In this document: positions 1-50,000 of the stretch, piece after piece
Numbering within the stretch: position 1 is the stretch's first letter
Layout of the letters: every line of letters begins with the position of its first letter
DNA from: Bugulina stolonifera
Taxonomy: Eukaryota > Bryozoa > Gymnolaemata > Cheilostomatida > Bugulidae
DNA: 64,000 bases
Direction: 5' to 3'
Assembly: GCA_935421135.1 (NCBI GenBank)
Contig: OW285196.1
Coordinates: forward strand, 13,079,001 to 13,143,000
The notes under the pieces: model-generated
What the model saw: only the letters and a program-made list of their open reading frames with translations
What the model was told of the DNA's origin: nothing
The model's database searches: none
Made by a program: the position numbers and the translations under genes

Positions 1-5
1 ATGAG

Positions 6-35019
<35,014 letters not shown>

Positions 35020-37642
35020 GGTGAGAAAAACATGTACACTGTCCTGTACTAAGTAAAATGTCCCTTGAATCCGGCACTCTACTGTAACTGTTTATATCCC
35101 TGAGATTTGATAAACTCCAAGGAGTGTAGACTTTCCTTGTAGCCTAATCTTGCAACTCTACCTAATACTCAGCTATGCAGCTATAACAATTAATTCATCA
35201 TTATACGGCAAGCGTATTACTAGCCACTTATCTACTTGGAATCTCCAACAAAAATGCAGTAAATCCTTGAGATTTATAATTAGTAGCAGTTATGAATTGA
35301 CCTCTCTTCGCAGCAAGCACGCTCTGAATGACTCAATACAGTCACAGTTGACTGACTAGGGTTGACAGATTTATAATACCATTCAGTTCACCAACCAAAA
35401 TAATAGAGGGCTGCAGAGCAAGCACTAGCGTTATGCAAGTTGCTGGCAAATCTAATACTCCAACAGCTTGTGAACTCAAGACCTGAACATAATATTTATA
35501 GCTATCACGAGACTCCAAACTGAAGCATTATGCTATTACTCCAGGTGTTCTAGGAGAGGCTTTATTTTGTAACAGTTCATGGAAATACTCACAATTAATT
35601 TAGTGAAATTATAACAATCTTTTCACTAAAACAGTGGTGTCCTATTTTAAAATGTGAACTTTTTTAAACACCATTTCACTAAAATTTCAATAATAGATCA
35701 ATTACTCAGTTTTTGGTGGCACATGAAACATTTAACTTTACTTTATGAGCCACGCCTAAGAGTTAACCCTAGCAACTTTGCATGAGTTTCCATAAAAACA
35801 CTAGCAACATCTCTGAAACTGTGATCAGACAGTCCAGTATACAGTTTATTCACTTGGTATTGTAGAGATCAGTATACTACCTGCTGCTCAAGTCACACCC
35901 ACCCCCCTCACCAAAAACTCCCACATCATCAACTGGGAACTTGGAAAGTATGCCATAGCTATGTGTACAATGTAAAGCTGCATGTACACTGTACCGAATC
36001 ATTTCAAATTTATCTACTCCCGACAGACAGATTACCTATCAATCTGTTGACAAGGGCATTATGCAATCTGACCTTGCTGGGAGCAGATAAATCTGAAGTG
36101 ATTCGATGAAGTGTACAAGTCATGCAAAATATTCTGGACAAGATAAATAAACATGGTCGGATACCCCAGGAAAGATTGGCAGAATAGACACAGCAAACCA
36201 TTTAGTATCTATATCACACTCATGCGAACTCATAAGATATTTTACCACCAATTGACTTATAATAGCTACTAGCAAGATGACCATTATTCTTACTTCATAA
36301 TTCCCTGGAAATAATGCTACTACTGTTGCCATAGCAGTATGGCTAAAAAGGCCAAGAGAAGGCAATTCTAAATTATGAGTAGCTACTAATCAAAACAAGG
36401 AGTTGTCCTCACACAATGCAATTACAAAATTCCTATTACTACAAGTAGCATGATAGCACTGCACTAATTGAATGTAACTACCATTATAGTAACTAGCTCA
36501 CATACATGTACTATAATAATTATAGTACATCCCAGCTACTAAGCACTACTGAACAACAATCAATGTTATTATGCAGTAAGATGTACACATACAGTGCATA
36601 ATATATTATCTGTACACAAGCGCATAGAAACAACGGTGATTAATTGATTAGAATACTCAGTACACCTGATTACTAACAGGTGGTTGCCATGGAAACAATA
36701 AAAAATTCTGCATGCCAGTACAACTATGCTGCAGTGAAATAACTTAGCAACCAGTAAACAACAAAGAAAGGCACATGACCAGTTTGGCAAACTCGATAGA
36801 ACAGCAATTGTGCACACAATATTATTATACGATATACGATGAAATAAACTCAATAGCCACTTTTAAAAGTGAATTGCTGAATTTCCGACTCAACCCAAAT
36901 CTGACTTTTGCCCAAATGGGAATTGATTGCATAGCTTACGATATTGCAGTTAGCTACATCAAAAATAGTAGATGTCTCTGGCTACAATATTTACTCCGAA
37001 AACTGAGTCAGACACTGCAGGTATATCAATTAATCAGTATAAGACAACTCGAATACAGACACATGGCTAATTACAATAATGACTCATCAATTCAGCGGAG
37101 TACGAAGACATGGATAGATTGTGCTAATGAGTGAAGAATGGGAGATGTAATTATATAATTAACCACATTCCATTAGCACGCACATACATTGCACTTCCAC
37201 ATTTTTGTTAAACTAAATCCTATTGTACACTTAGATTTATGAATATAGCCATTGTAACCCGGCAACTGTTATATATACGTATCTGTATGATGCTACAAAA
37301 TTAATCAAGCCTACATCGCATATAACAAAGTCCTCTACTGTCTGTAACTAGTCAGCTACTAAATCTAAAACTCAACATCTGACATACAGTATAGTCAAAT
37401 ACTTCTCAGCCAACTGATAGGCAGCATACAATAAAAATTAGTTCATGTCTTTGAAAGATATATTTCCCCGCGTCAACCAATCAGCTCTTTACGCTCTCCT
37501 CAAAGTTGAGGCATATCCCATGTAAATAAAAATAAGCATCCAATAAAGTTGATTTGAAACTCGCTTTCTTAAAAAAAACACGAGCCAAATAAAAGTCTTA
37601 CAAAATATTCTTATTAAACATGGAAAAAGAACTTTTACTTAC
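35020..37642. other. FRY 5' region between the two first exons, no gene seen
   Basis: This stretch is upstream of the long first exon and would be intronic for transcripts starting at 37757. ORFs here, including one of 119 codons on plus at 36775-37134, are AT-rich with no recognisable similarity. If the long isoform has its own promoter it should lie just upstream of 35019, but I see no clear core element. Confidence 0.5.
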
Positions 37643-37757
37643 GTATTCCAGGTGAGTTGATCAGGATTGGTGAAGAAGCTTTAGTGACTAAATTAGGTAA
37701 AGAAATAGGTTTAGAAATGCTTGCACCGTTCTTGTCTTTCACTGGTGATAAATCCAT
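37643..37757 (-). other. FRY: FRY alternative short first coding exon (38 residues)
   Basis: On the minus strand an ATG at 37755-37757 opens 38 codons (MDLSPVKDKNG... ending SPGI) and stops at a strong GTAAGT donor (37637-37642) with one leftover base C. That is the same phase and the same leftover base as the long exon at 33231, so either can splice to exon 2 at 30224 and code Pro at the junction. The short form would give a protein of about 2917 residues, close to vertebrate FRY. A possible 5' UTR exon ends at a GTGAGT donor near 38478. The alternative-promoter reading is an inference from matching phase. Confidence 0.65.
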
Positions 37758-39529
37758 CTGAATTACTAGTCTAGTCTATAATAGAATGCAATTATATTAT
37801 TTACACACATTTTCTACTATTTTGAAATATTATAGAATATGAAATGCAATCACTTCCGTCAACATACTGTTCTATTATATTATTAATTGCAAAAAACTCC
37901 TGTTTAAAATTATCATAAGTTGGTAGCTCAATGGCATTATTAATTACTAGTAACTATATCAATAACCTTTATAATTTTAGTGTTAAGTTAATACCATTAA
38001 TTAAAAATAGCACTGTGCCAAGTATGATTGGCGCAATGGAAAAAATAAAAGTTCAGAAAACTAATATAAATCAATATGTAACAATGTTAAATTGCTGTAG
38101 AATTCAAAGCTGTTTTAATTTATTTAGTATAAAAATAAAGAAGACCAAGTCACCATTAACTTTGAGGAAGTGAAAGCAGACTCAATCTTGGTTCACAATT
38201 AATATCTGTTACGATGACATAGGTACAAGTAAGGCCACACGCAATTAGTTTTCTAATAAAATTAGCTCAAGCATACCATAATCATGATCACCAGAGAACC
38301 TGGATATAAACCGTAAATAATTTAATACCCTGACACTTTTTATTAGTCATCTCATGTCACAGTCGTGGTCAGCAATAGAATGGTTTTGGGTAAGAGGGTG
38401 GTGTATTGCTCTTAAGTCAGTGCAATGGACAGTAGTACTAGTATCTAGAAATAAGTCAAGTATTCATATTCACTCACGATAGGTGCAGAGGAGAGGCAGG
38501 GTAGAGTGCAGCACTTTCCGTTTCGAGGTTCAGTTGAATTGTGTTATCTGTCTGTGATCACAAATCATCATGCGTTGTCTATGCTTTAGCAAAACTTTTA
38601 CTGGCACTTGTTACAGCAAACTGGGCGAAACACAATAATAATAATTATAATAATTCATATCTAGTGCTATGAAATACTTATACTAAACAACGAAATAGTA
38701 CACAAAATTATTTTGGCATTATTTCTATTTCCCGTAAGGGTCAAGGCTAATAACTATTTACAGTCGCAAATAAATAGCTTTAGCTTGCAGGTTCTATGCG
38801 TTAATGTTTTTAGTGATTCACAAAATTATTTTAATAATTTGGCAATGTATTTTAAAATTGTTAATTTATTACCATCATAAATAAAAACATTTTTATCTAG
38901 CTGTCTTGATTTTAAGAGGCTATAAGCAAGTATTGCTCAGCAACCAGTTGTCCAATCATGGTATAGCAGATGAAGCACCATGGTGGACAGCATTGTACAA
39001 CCATGTAAGTTGCTAGTTTGAGCTTTTGAGGGTCACGTTTTCAATTGTTTATCGAGAGCAAACCTTTATAAGCACACAAAAGTTTAAGGTTCAGATTAAA
39101 ATTGAGTTTCTAGACCGCTCCAAAGTGAAAGTGCAAAAGGTTGCCTTGAACTGTTAGTTGATAGTTGATACCATTACTTCCTCAACTCAAATCTGTCTCC
39201 AGCTAACAGAAGCAGTCATACAATTGGTAGCATATTGATATTGATATGCGTGTAGCCGATAATAAATATATCATAATTACCTGTTCTCACAACTACAAAT
39301 GCTGGATAATTACTAGCAATGGTCAAGGGGCAATAGTACATTATGGCCACTCTAACATAAAACATAAATTTATCTCTCTTACTTTTCATCTATTGAATTA
39401 TTTACTTCTCAATTGCACATGGCTGTCTTTACTGCTAAATGTAATATAATTTTTAATATTTTACAGTTGAAAATTTTTATAACAATATTTGCAGATTGAT
39501 TGAGCCTGGGAATGAGTAGCGGCTGAGCT
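37758..39529. promoter_or_regulatory. Head-to-head promoter region of FRY and ANKMY1
   Basis: FRY runs left from 37757 and ANKMY1 coding runs right from 39530. A likely ANKMY1 5' UTR exon ends at a GTAAGT donor at 39005, and the next exon starts after the TTTGCAG acceptor at 39494. A possible FRY 5' UTR exon ends near 38478. The transcription starts are therefore probably only about 0.4 kb apart, so a shared promoter is plausible. The ANKMY1 leader contains short upstream ORFs, one crossing the splice junction. No TATA box is obvious. This is an inference from gene layout. Confidence 0.45.
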
Positions 39530-41043
39530 ATGTCATTTTCACCTTTACCTCGGTTGAGAACTGCTGCAACTTCAGAGGATTTTATAGAGTATAGCACTGG
39601 AGCCAAGTATAACGGTGAATTAGAAGGAAAGAAACGTAAGGGTTCTGGGGTGTTCTGTTGGCCTAATGGGGCAAAGTATGAGGGAGAATTTGCAGATAAT
39701 CAACGGCAAGGTCAAGGTTAGTGTATGTTTGTATTTTAGGTACATGTACATGTGGCTAAGCAAGTTTTATTTTTGTGCAAGCAATTTTTACCCACTTGGT
39801 AAAACTTGGTTAGTTTTAGTTCAACTTCTGGTTTTCTAATCCATCATGTCCAGAATCCTATAGCATTCTTGCCCTATGTGTAGGTGTACAAGTGTGGCCA
39901 GATGGTAGTTCATATGAAGGCGTATTTAGCAGTGACCTAAGGCATGGTCAAGGTACCCAGACATGGATAGATGGATCAGTAAGTTTCTATGACCAAATAT
40001 ATAACTAGTGGTTACATTTTACTACACAATGCATGTAACAAGCTAATTTTACTAACAATTCACGTCATCATAACACTACATTATATTATACACTACATTG
40101 TTATTTGTAGCATGTCATTCACTGACTGTTTTAGAAATATACAGGAACATTCTTCCGAGATAGACGTCATGGTCAAGGCCATTACAGCTGGTCAGATGGC
40201 TCCAGTTTTATTGGCTACTTTTACATTGATAAACGAGAAGGATACGGAAAGTTCACATACAGTAATGGCAATATGTTTGAGGTAAGCACTTGTGTTGGTC
40301 ATACTATTGTTATGTTGGTCATATCACAGGGTGTTCAACTTTCTCAATTAGCTTTCATTTTAGATAAATAAGGCATTCAATATGCATGCAATACTGTGAA
40401 TATACATGAACTTGTAGGCATTATGTTCACACAGTATATGGGCAGCAGTCCAAGTTTTAGGTTCCGCTGCCAACATACTTCACTCACTGTTTTGGAGGGC
40501 TTTCATTTCACACCAACTTTTTCTGAATATCTACTTATAATACAAGTACTGTCACATAAAAGGTAGAGCAACCCAGCGATTTACTTTTGCAAGATAAATG
40601 TGGTAGTATGTTATGGCAGTAGATATACCATATGCTTATCCAGTATGGCAGTATGGTTTATTTCAAGGTAAATTTGTCTGTAACGAATAATAATCGGTCC
40701 AATAAACACTATAAAACGTTATATGTTCTTTATTACAACATGTGTAAAAACTATCTGGACGAACCTACAAGTATATAAATAGGCTTCTTATTTGTTTTGA
40801 CATTTAACTATTACTGTATGGTTGGATTCTGTAGGGTTTGTACCATAAAGATCAGAGGTTTGGGCCTGGTGTACTTTCCTATGCGGATGGTAGACAAGAT
40901 ATAGGGCTGTGGTGTGGAGAGAAATTAGTGAAGCTACTTTCAGCAGCAGAAGACAACTTCTCAATGAGACACCATACTGAGTTGGAATACTGCCCAGATG
41001 ATCACAAACATATGATTACATTGCAAGATCGATATTACAACAG
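39530..41043 (+). other. ANKMY1: ANKMY1 MORN-repeat region
   Basis: Exons 1-4 code six MORN-type units at about residues 25-175, with the signature Tyr/Phe-x-Gly-x-Phe/Tyr: YNGEL, YEGEF, YEGVF, YTGTF, FIGYF and FEGLY. Each is followed by a GQG or similar turn and a W/Y-x-D/N-G strand. MORN repeats in other proteins contact membranes or other proteins. Here the repeats are regular and intact. Confidence 0.9.
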
Positions 41044-44000
41044 GTAGGAGTGACAACTATTATCTGAAAGAGAGCACGAGTTGCTGTATTCCTTCTATCT
41101 GTACATATCATGTTGATGGAATTGGACTACATATGATATGGTTGAGGTCTACTTGGTTTAATCAATTGAAGAAGTAATCACGAATACCGCCAAACCAAAA
41201 ATGTCGCACAAATTCTGTGAATTTAACGTATGTGTGTGTACGAGGGCATCACAGTACCGAAATTATCAGGATCCATTTTATAACTTCAATTCAATTTTAC
41301 ATTGTATCATTTTAATAATAATAAAATATTTTTATGTCTTATAGGAAGAATGTTCTAGAACAGATCTTGCACCCTCCAGTTGGATACAACTATGCAGGGA
41401 ACGATAACCTTGAGGAGAACAGTAAAGTGATATTTAATGACTCCCTTCATCCAGACAGGTTGGTGGTGCAGACTGCGTCTCATCTTTCATAAACTTACGT
41501 ATTATATAATTATATTTTACATTACCAAATGCTGAACTAGTGTATAATTATATTTGACATTACCAAATGCTGAACTAGTGTAATTCTTACCCACCGACAG
41601 CATTTTTTATACTCCGTGACTACACTATGTTGTCATTTAAAATTATAATAGTTTCTCTTGCGCTACTTCACAAGAATAGATATCATGTGGTAGTAGCATG
41701 ATGATAACATATTTTTTTATTCACTAAAATTGAAAGAGTTCTAATTTACTCAAATGGGAGTAAACATAATCTAAAATGTGATGATTTGCTCTGTATTTCA
41801 GTCTTGCAATGGATTGCGAGGTTTTTGAGTCAGAATTCTTTGGCAGCACAAGTGACGAGTCTACAGATGGAGTTCAGGAAGAGGTTGCTATAAACAGTAC
41901 ACCTGCAATGTTAGAAATGCAGAAATATATACACAGGTATTTAGTTATTATAAAAATATCTTTGCAATCCTCGGTTCATTTTGCTGTTCACTTCACTGTA
42001 ATTTTTAGCAGAAATTTTTATTGGTAGTGCATTTTCATTTGGAGTTGTCTTCTCATTGAGCAATCACTTGGAATTGTAGATTTTTCAGTTCTCATATCGG
42101 CTGCCTGTCTGTATTTTATAAATTAATGTTCTCTCACACATGTTTGAAAAATCAACCATGAAAATATAATTATATACGCATAATGTGAACTGTTTTGCAG
42201 ACATAGACTAATGGGAAAGCGATTGCCGTTTGATGTGAAATTATTCAATCATGGTCCAAGAACGGCCTTTAAAGCTTCACCTGGGCCTCTAGAGAAGAAA
42301 TCAATGGAACTCATTGAAGCTTGTTTGAGAGGGGACAAGGACAAGGTACAGAACCTTCTGATATCTGATGAACTATCTCCAGATGTGTCAGACTCCACAG
42401 GGTTCACTGCTTTGCAGGCAGCAGTGGTAAGTCAGTTGCATGAACTGCCGCCAGCTAAACGAACAGCTATTTTCATTTCTGCCATAAGAGTTGAGCACCA
42501 AAATAATTAACTACATGTACTTCCAATCATCTGTGTAAAATTAGTACTAAAAAACTAAATTATATTAAGTGAATTTAAATACTATAAATTAGCTATAATG
42601 ATATTATTCATTCTTTTCGCATTGCAGACCAACTGTCAGCAGCCAATCATAAACATGCTATTAGATGCAGGAGCTGATGTGAATAAACTAAACGATGAGG
42701 GTTTGTCTGCTCTTGCTCAGTGCTTTGTATACTATTATTCTGTCGATTCGTTCAAAGAGAACATTGCCGAGAAAGAATATATGATACCAAAGACTCATGG
42801 ATCAGGTACACTGTTTATAGTTACTGCATTTTCTTGTACAACATCATATTATTATTATTCTCACTTCCTGCATTAGTTTGCACTCAAGGTTTTACACCTC
42901 ATTGTTGTTGGTGCTTCTAGAGGTTAAGCTTTACGATGTTAAAATCATGTAAAATTGCATTTGCCTCTTTAGGGCCTGTAAATTAGACTTGTTTGAACAA
43001 GTTGTATTTCTGCAGATGATGCTGGTTTTGTCGAGGTTGTACCAATTAAACCTTCGGCCATGGAAGTCTACTTCTACCTCTACATCAAGAGAGATCGTCT
43101 CGTCTATCATCTTACAGATCATTCATCAGGTTCACTATCTGTCACTCACCCACTCTCTCTCTCTCTCCATCTACGTCTTCCATTTATCTATTTATCTGTT
43201 ATTCATTGACCTCTATCCATTATTCATTTACATACTGTATTTTGTGTTCATGTTTATTTATGTCTCTTTGCTTTCAGTTTTCTTTGGCCGGAGAAGTTCA
43301 TAAACTCGTCAAATTGTGGTTCCCTGTGTTGTAGTTAGAGTGTCTTGTATAATATATACTAACTCAGATGCATATACATGCTGTCCTTTCTCTGTACAAG
43401 TGCACCTAGCATACCAATATAATTACATGTTACTTCTCTTAAGCTAATGTTTAATCAAACAGATATATTGAATATAAACCAATTACTTGTGTAAAACATG
43501 GCGTTATGTTAACTATAGTTTTGGTGCATATATTACTTTCAGCTTTGGTTCTAAATGGTTCCACCAATAAACTATCTTCCAAAGAACACCTCTCCCAGAG
43601 TATGAGTTCTGTTGACCAATTAGCGAATAAAGCAATCTCTCCTACTGCTAGAGACTCGGGATTTGAATCTCGAAAGGACGTTCAACACCTACCCCCACCT
43701 TCAGGTATAGATGGACTTGAGAACTCAGTGATAAAAAGTTTAAGTTCTATCATTTGAGTTGATTTGACAGAATAAAAAGTTAAAAAGGTATACACTTGTA
43801 CATAATTTGTGTACTTCAAGCCTCCAATGGGGTTTGAACCCATGACCCCTGCTTTACAAGAGCAGTGCTCTGCCACTGAGCTATAGAGGCTTACATTTTC
43901 AGTTTGCTCAATGTGTTTTTTTTCCAATGGTCCAAGCTTTTTTTACAAACTATACAATTTTAGAAACTACCGTTTTTTGCCAAGAACTATCCTGAAGAGT

Positions 44001-47000
44001 GAAAACTTTTTGATAGCATAAAAGATGCTGCACTTTTGTGGTTTTGTTGTCAATCACTAGATAAAATATGCCATGACTTGTGTCGATCTTAGACTTTGTC
44101 TCTCTTTCTGACACGCTGCCAGCCAATCACCAAACTTGCACCTTTGTAGTTTTAATAACAATAATTCAGAGACATTGTATAAATGTTGCGTTCTGTCAAT
44201 TAATTCATGTTGATTGTATTTATTTTTCTAAAGAAGGTGGAAGTTCTGCAGTGACCCCTGCCTCAGAAGACTCTAGAGAGCAGGCAACGTCAAGGGTGAC
44301 TAGCCATGTGCAGACACCGCAACCAGCCAATAGCGAGCGAGACCCAAGTCCATCTGTTATATCATCCCATATCACAGACGCACCGGGTGATGGAAGCGAA
44401 GGAGCAGATGCCAACGATGACCTCACCACAGACGACGAAGAGGTCAGTTCATAGACTTAAACTAATTTTTTGTAGTAAAATCACAGACCCTCCACATTTA
44501 GACACCCGCGTTGACTTTTGTGTGGTGCTAAACAATATACATGTAAATACATGATATGAGCAATTTAAGTATATACTAACGTACATACTCATGTACATAT
44601 ATTATGTAATTAATATAATAATTATTATGTATATGCTTACTGAAGTTACTCTTTAGTGTTTATTAGAATATTACTTTATGTTTTATTGCAACTATCTTAT
44701 TTCTAGAGAACCAATAAAAAGAAGTTGGTAAAACAGAAACCCAAGCCAACCGTTACGTTGCTTGTTACCAAACCCAACGTACGATATTCTAGTGATCTTC
44801 CTTGGCTATTTATCCTTTCGTTCTATTCCCAAATTTATACTGCTGTTCCTCTTGTAGTTACTTTTAGTACATTTTCCAAATAATTGTGGCTGAAAATCGC
44901 GTAGATTGTTGGTTATAGCCTGAGCCATACCAGTTACTGGTGTGAGTCCAGAACAGGGTTCACTAAGCTTACACCAAAGCTGAGGTGGTCACATCTTGAC
45001 CTTGAAGCTATGGGAATTGTCTTTCTTCTTTCAATAGACTGATGATAGTTTATTTGCTCTGCTGTTCAACCTGCTGCCATTCCTATGACATCATCTTTTA
45101 GAGATTTTCTCACCAATCCATCTTTCCGAAGTTTCTTTTAGGTTTGGGGTAAAACATCTGTGGTTATCAATGGAATTACGGAAAATATCTCCTATAAATA
45201 TGATGTTTGTGGAATTGTTAAATAATTTCTTTTGCTTATTAGTTCAAGCTCCGCTATGCACTCAGGCTATACTATATGATTGTATGTAGCTTTTATAGTT
45301 TTAGTTCCACCTACTTGATCACATGATGTATAATTTTCTTACTTGTTGATGAAACGCCACAAAGCTACGAACTACATCAATGATGGTTATAATTCTCACT
45401 AATTATGTATTAGACAGAAAAATCTAATAACACTGGTATTTATTTGCAAAGTATTGATAAAGTAACTCATGTTGAAAATTAATTTTATTTTGGCTATTGA
45501 TTTAGGATGAAATAAGTCTAATCTCGTCTCCAGCGATGTCGCACACATCTCGGAAAGGAGACGAGTTTCACTCAGACGCCACCGTTGTCAATTACGGAAT
45601 TAAAGTCAAAGATGAACTGATAGACCGATGCGCGACTGCTTTGAGTCAGAATGAAATGGTTACTAAAAGAGATAATGGATCTGCTAAAAGTTATGAAAGG
45701 ATGAGAGCTTTAGCACAACGTATCGCTATGTAAGTGCTGACAGTGAGGCTGACAGTGTGACATCCACTGGTTATCCATGTGATAGAAAATATTGTAGAGC
45801 AACTGATTTCAAACTACCACTGAGATCAACCCATGACCTCCAATAGCAAGAAACTGTTGCTGACAACATTCACCATTTCTTGAAATATTATTGATAGTGG
45901 GATGTACTGGTAACTACACTAGTACTAAGGTTCACGAGCACTTTATTTACACCATGTGTGATCTAGTAAATATTCTTTGAGATTGCTCTCGATATTTTAT
46001 AAAATAATCGATTGAGATTTACTGAACGCAGGAAAAAGGAACGATGGGAGACGATGCAGTTGCTCTTGCGGAGAGGAGCCAATCCCAATGTGTGTTCTGT
46101 TCCAATGCCCGCTCTTGTCTTCACAATTAAAGCTGGGGATATGGAGGCCACCAAGTTACTCCTTCTTAAAGGTGCCAATGCTAACCTCAGACTTCCAGAA
46201 AAGGTTTGTCGCTAATATTACTGTAAGAATATTTCACGGTTTGAAATTGAATGTTTCGTAACTGGTTATATGATTGAGGCATGTAAACTGGGTTTTTCCA
46301 ATTGTACTTTTACTAAACTCAAGAGAGTAGTGTTGCTGAGTTCTTCACTTCAACTGGTTACATGTTAATATGCATGGGGCATCTGAATTTACATGACCTT
46401 TACATGTCCTTCTAACTTGGTATATTTGGAATCACTCCTGTAGAGTGTGGAATGGTCTCAGTGGGCTTCTGTTTTATAATACTCTATTCTCTCCTTAATC
46501 TGTTTAGAAAGGAGGTTTGTCCCCTCTACATCTAGCAGCAGGCACTCCAGGACCTGAAGGTATTCTAATCACGGAATACCTATTGAATGCACTAAGTGAC
46601 CCGGATGCTAGAGCAACGGTAGACAACTCCTACTTAGACCCTGACGATGAGCTGGGCAAAGATGATGGTGCAGATGAATGGAGTGGGGAAGAGTCGTCTT
46701 CCGGAAGAACTCCTCTCCATATTGCCTGCTCTCGAGACGATGACTATGAGGTAAGATAACTCCTACTATATCTAGCAATATGCATACCAACATCATAATG
46801 CACAATAAGGTAAAACAATTGTACAAATATGATGTATAGAACACTGTAGTTAGACTATCAAAGTCTATTCCATTGATGGCAGGCAGGAGAAAACAACTTA
46901 AAAAAATAAAACCAAATCATAAAAATAAAATGGCTGATAATTTGTACATGTTCATAGTAATTAACCTGAAGCTATGATTGTCTAACTCTAAGTAAACAGA

Positions 47001-50000
47001 TCTAAGGTGACTTCCAGCTACTTCTTCTTTGGTAACATTGTATGTATTATGTATAATGTCTGTTTGTCGTAGAGTGCTGCCAAGGTAGTACATTTGCTGC
47101 TGGACCACAAAGCTAATGCTGACATTTTGTGTAATGGACACTCGCCACTTTCACTTGCCATTATTAGTGGCAATGACCTGGTAAGTGTGAGAATCGTTAC
47201 ATTGGATGCGAGGCTATGTAACAATGTATATAATAGAGTTGTCTGCTCTTGGGATTGGTATTGCATTGTACTGCTTAACAAAGACTTTGACTTGATATTT
47301 TATGGATTAATATTGAAAACACAATATGATTGATATTTTATTTACATGTACAACAAATATATGTTCACAGGCTATCTCTGAATTGCTCAAGTTTAATGCT
47401 GATCCCAGTCTAAAGCTGACACATGGTAACGGCAATGCTCTGTGTGTAGCTAGTCACACTGCGTACGAACACCGAAGGTCGGCAGACGGCAGGATTGATT
47501 TGGTAAAATATATAGTTATTCATATTATGAATCTGTTTGTCCTTCCAGCTATTAAAATGTTTTCTTACTTGCTTTGTATCATCATTTCTTTATTTATTTT
47601 AATGGAGTATTCATTCAACCGTACCTACATGTACTTCAAGTAGAAGAAATTATATGCAAACTAAAACAATTAGAAATGGCGATTGTAGCCATTAGCTGAT
47701 GTGACCAATAGTTGTGAAGTTGTCCTCTCTTTAAACTCATTGTAAGGAACAAGCAGAATCTGTGTCCCACATCACACACATTGTTATAATAAATCTATGC
47801 AATTTCTAAGGATAAACTTCTATACTTTATGTCTACAGATTGACAAGCTGGTGGCTAACGGTGCTGATATTCTAGCCTTTACTCCTATTGGACCTAAGCA
47901 AGTTCAAGGGACGGCTTTAGACTACGCCTACCACATCTTTAATTTAGTAAGATACATAGACAATGTCATGTTATTTACTTACTCGTCATGACATTATACA
48001 GCTTCTGAATAAGGTACAGATTTTTATGATGAAGAACTGTCATAATTTTTATTATAAAATAATAACAGAGTGCAGTGGCACATGTGGCATAAAATATGAA
48101 AATACATTTATATGAGCTCAACTGGGTGGTGTTTAATAGGTATCATTGCATGACCTCACTTCCTGTTTAATAGGATCGTAGAATTGCACACATGCCTTAC
48201 CATGCTCTCTCGTACTCGGAGAGGGAGACATACAATGCTAGGAGACGGTTACTCAGTCACATGGGAGATGTCGTAAGGTCAAAGTGCATAGAAAGGGAGC
48301 AGAAGAGGCTGGAGGAGGAGATTGCAGCTGGAACTCCATGTAAGAAATAATGACACCATTCATAGCCGAGTCTATTATAATCATGCATGCACTAAAACTT
48401 GTGATATTAATGTACGTCATATACGTTTTATATTATAATATTAAACTTTTGTTTAAAAAATAAGAGATTTAATAATAAATAAACAAATAACGAGTTGTCA
48501 GTGATGGGATTATGAATGATCACGAAGTATAAGAAACTCCTCATGGATCTAAACTAAATAAATTATTTCAATGTGCTACAATGCCGTGCTGATCATAAGA
48601 ATTTGCTTTGTCAGTAGTGAACAATATTTTCTACTTCAGCGTCACTTCGCATTTCATAGCAGTAGATGGCTATGTGTAGTCAGTGGATATTGCTAGTAGA
48701 CAGTGTAGATGAGTTTTTCTAGTCTGTATAGTTCTAAACATTGAATAACAGCGACACACATCCTACGCAATACAGATAATATAACTCTATATCAATATAG
48801 GCCAAGGATTATTCACATACTGTATATAATAATATTATACTCTGATATATATTTCATGCAGCTCGGAGCCCGTCAGCCAGGTTCTTGTTTACTGGGTCAG
48901 GAGCTAAGGTACCTGCTAAACCTACAGATACAGTTGATGGTAGACAAGCAGGTGGTGAAGGTAGAGTCAAGTTTGATGTGTCTGAGAAACCAGGTGAAGG
49001 TGGCAATATTGTGCCGAATGTGAGGTGAGGAATTGAAAATGTATATGCAGTGTACACTACTGTATATAATATATTATAGTATGGAGTTGGGCCCTGGATA
49101 TGTGATAGAAGACTAGTCAAGAATAGTGCCTTGCATATTATTTAGTGTGCGTGACGCGTTAATGTATTCACTCGGAATAAGTAACCCTATTAACCTTGAC
49201 TGCTCATGGTCAGGTCGTATGGTGTAGCGGTTATCACGTCTGCTTTACACGCAGAAGGTCGCGGGTTCGATCCCCGCTATGACCTGTTTTGTTTTTTTCT
49301 CTAATATTATAATGATGTAATGTGGTATACTAATCCATAATACAATCATGGATATACAAATCCATGATGTATTATGTATGAATTATGATTGGTTTTTATG
49401 ACTTCCAGGCGCCTTCTATATATTATTATTATTATTATGACGTAGTAAACCTACTGAGATGGTCCTCCACTGTATATTTTTATTCCCTTTTTGAATTGGT
49501 GGCCAAAATTCGGTGACAGCCCTGTTGATTGTAGAAAAGTGGTAATAGTGCATTTTTCCCGATACAGTATAAAATTAAATAATACGTGTATATGAATTTT
49601 TATTTTTAAGAAAATTTAAACATAACATAATTATGAAGAGGGAAAAGTTGAAAGTTTTAGTTTCCTGCTGATTTTTCCATGCCCATGGTAGTGCTGTTTA
49701 TTATAAAATTGTAAGGTCAGCTACGTATTTATAGTATAGTGTCAAACCTGGAGATAAAACCAGAAAGTTGACACATTATTATGTTGCAAAACAAATGACC
49801 CCGATGGGACTCGAACCCACAATCTTCTGATTCGAAGTCAGACGCCTTATCCATTAGGCCACGAGGCCGTCATGGTGAGATGTGAACTTCTATGACAACA
49901 AATTAACCAAAGCCAAATTAATCATTTTACTTGTGGTAATTGTTATTTCAGTGCATATTAGTACTCACTCTGCCAATCCATGCATCCTCTTTAGTTGCCA

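Noticed and set aside
36775..37134. 119-codon plus ORF
   Set aside because: No domain, no splice or promoter context, AT-rich composition; probably chance.
37931..38173. 80-codon plus ORF (Asn/Ile-rich)
   Set aside because: Composition reflects AT-rich DNA; it lies in the FRY leader region on the wrong strand.
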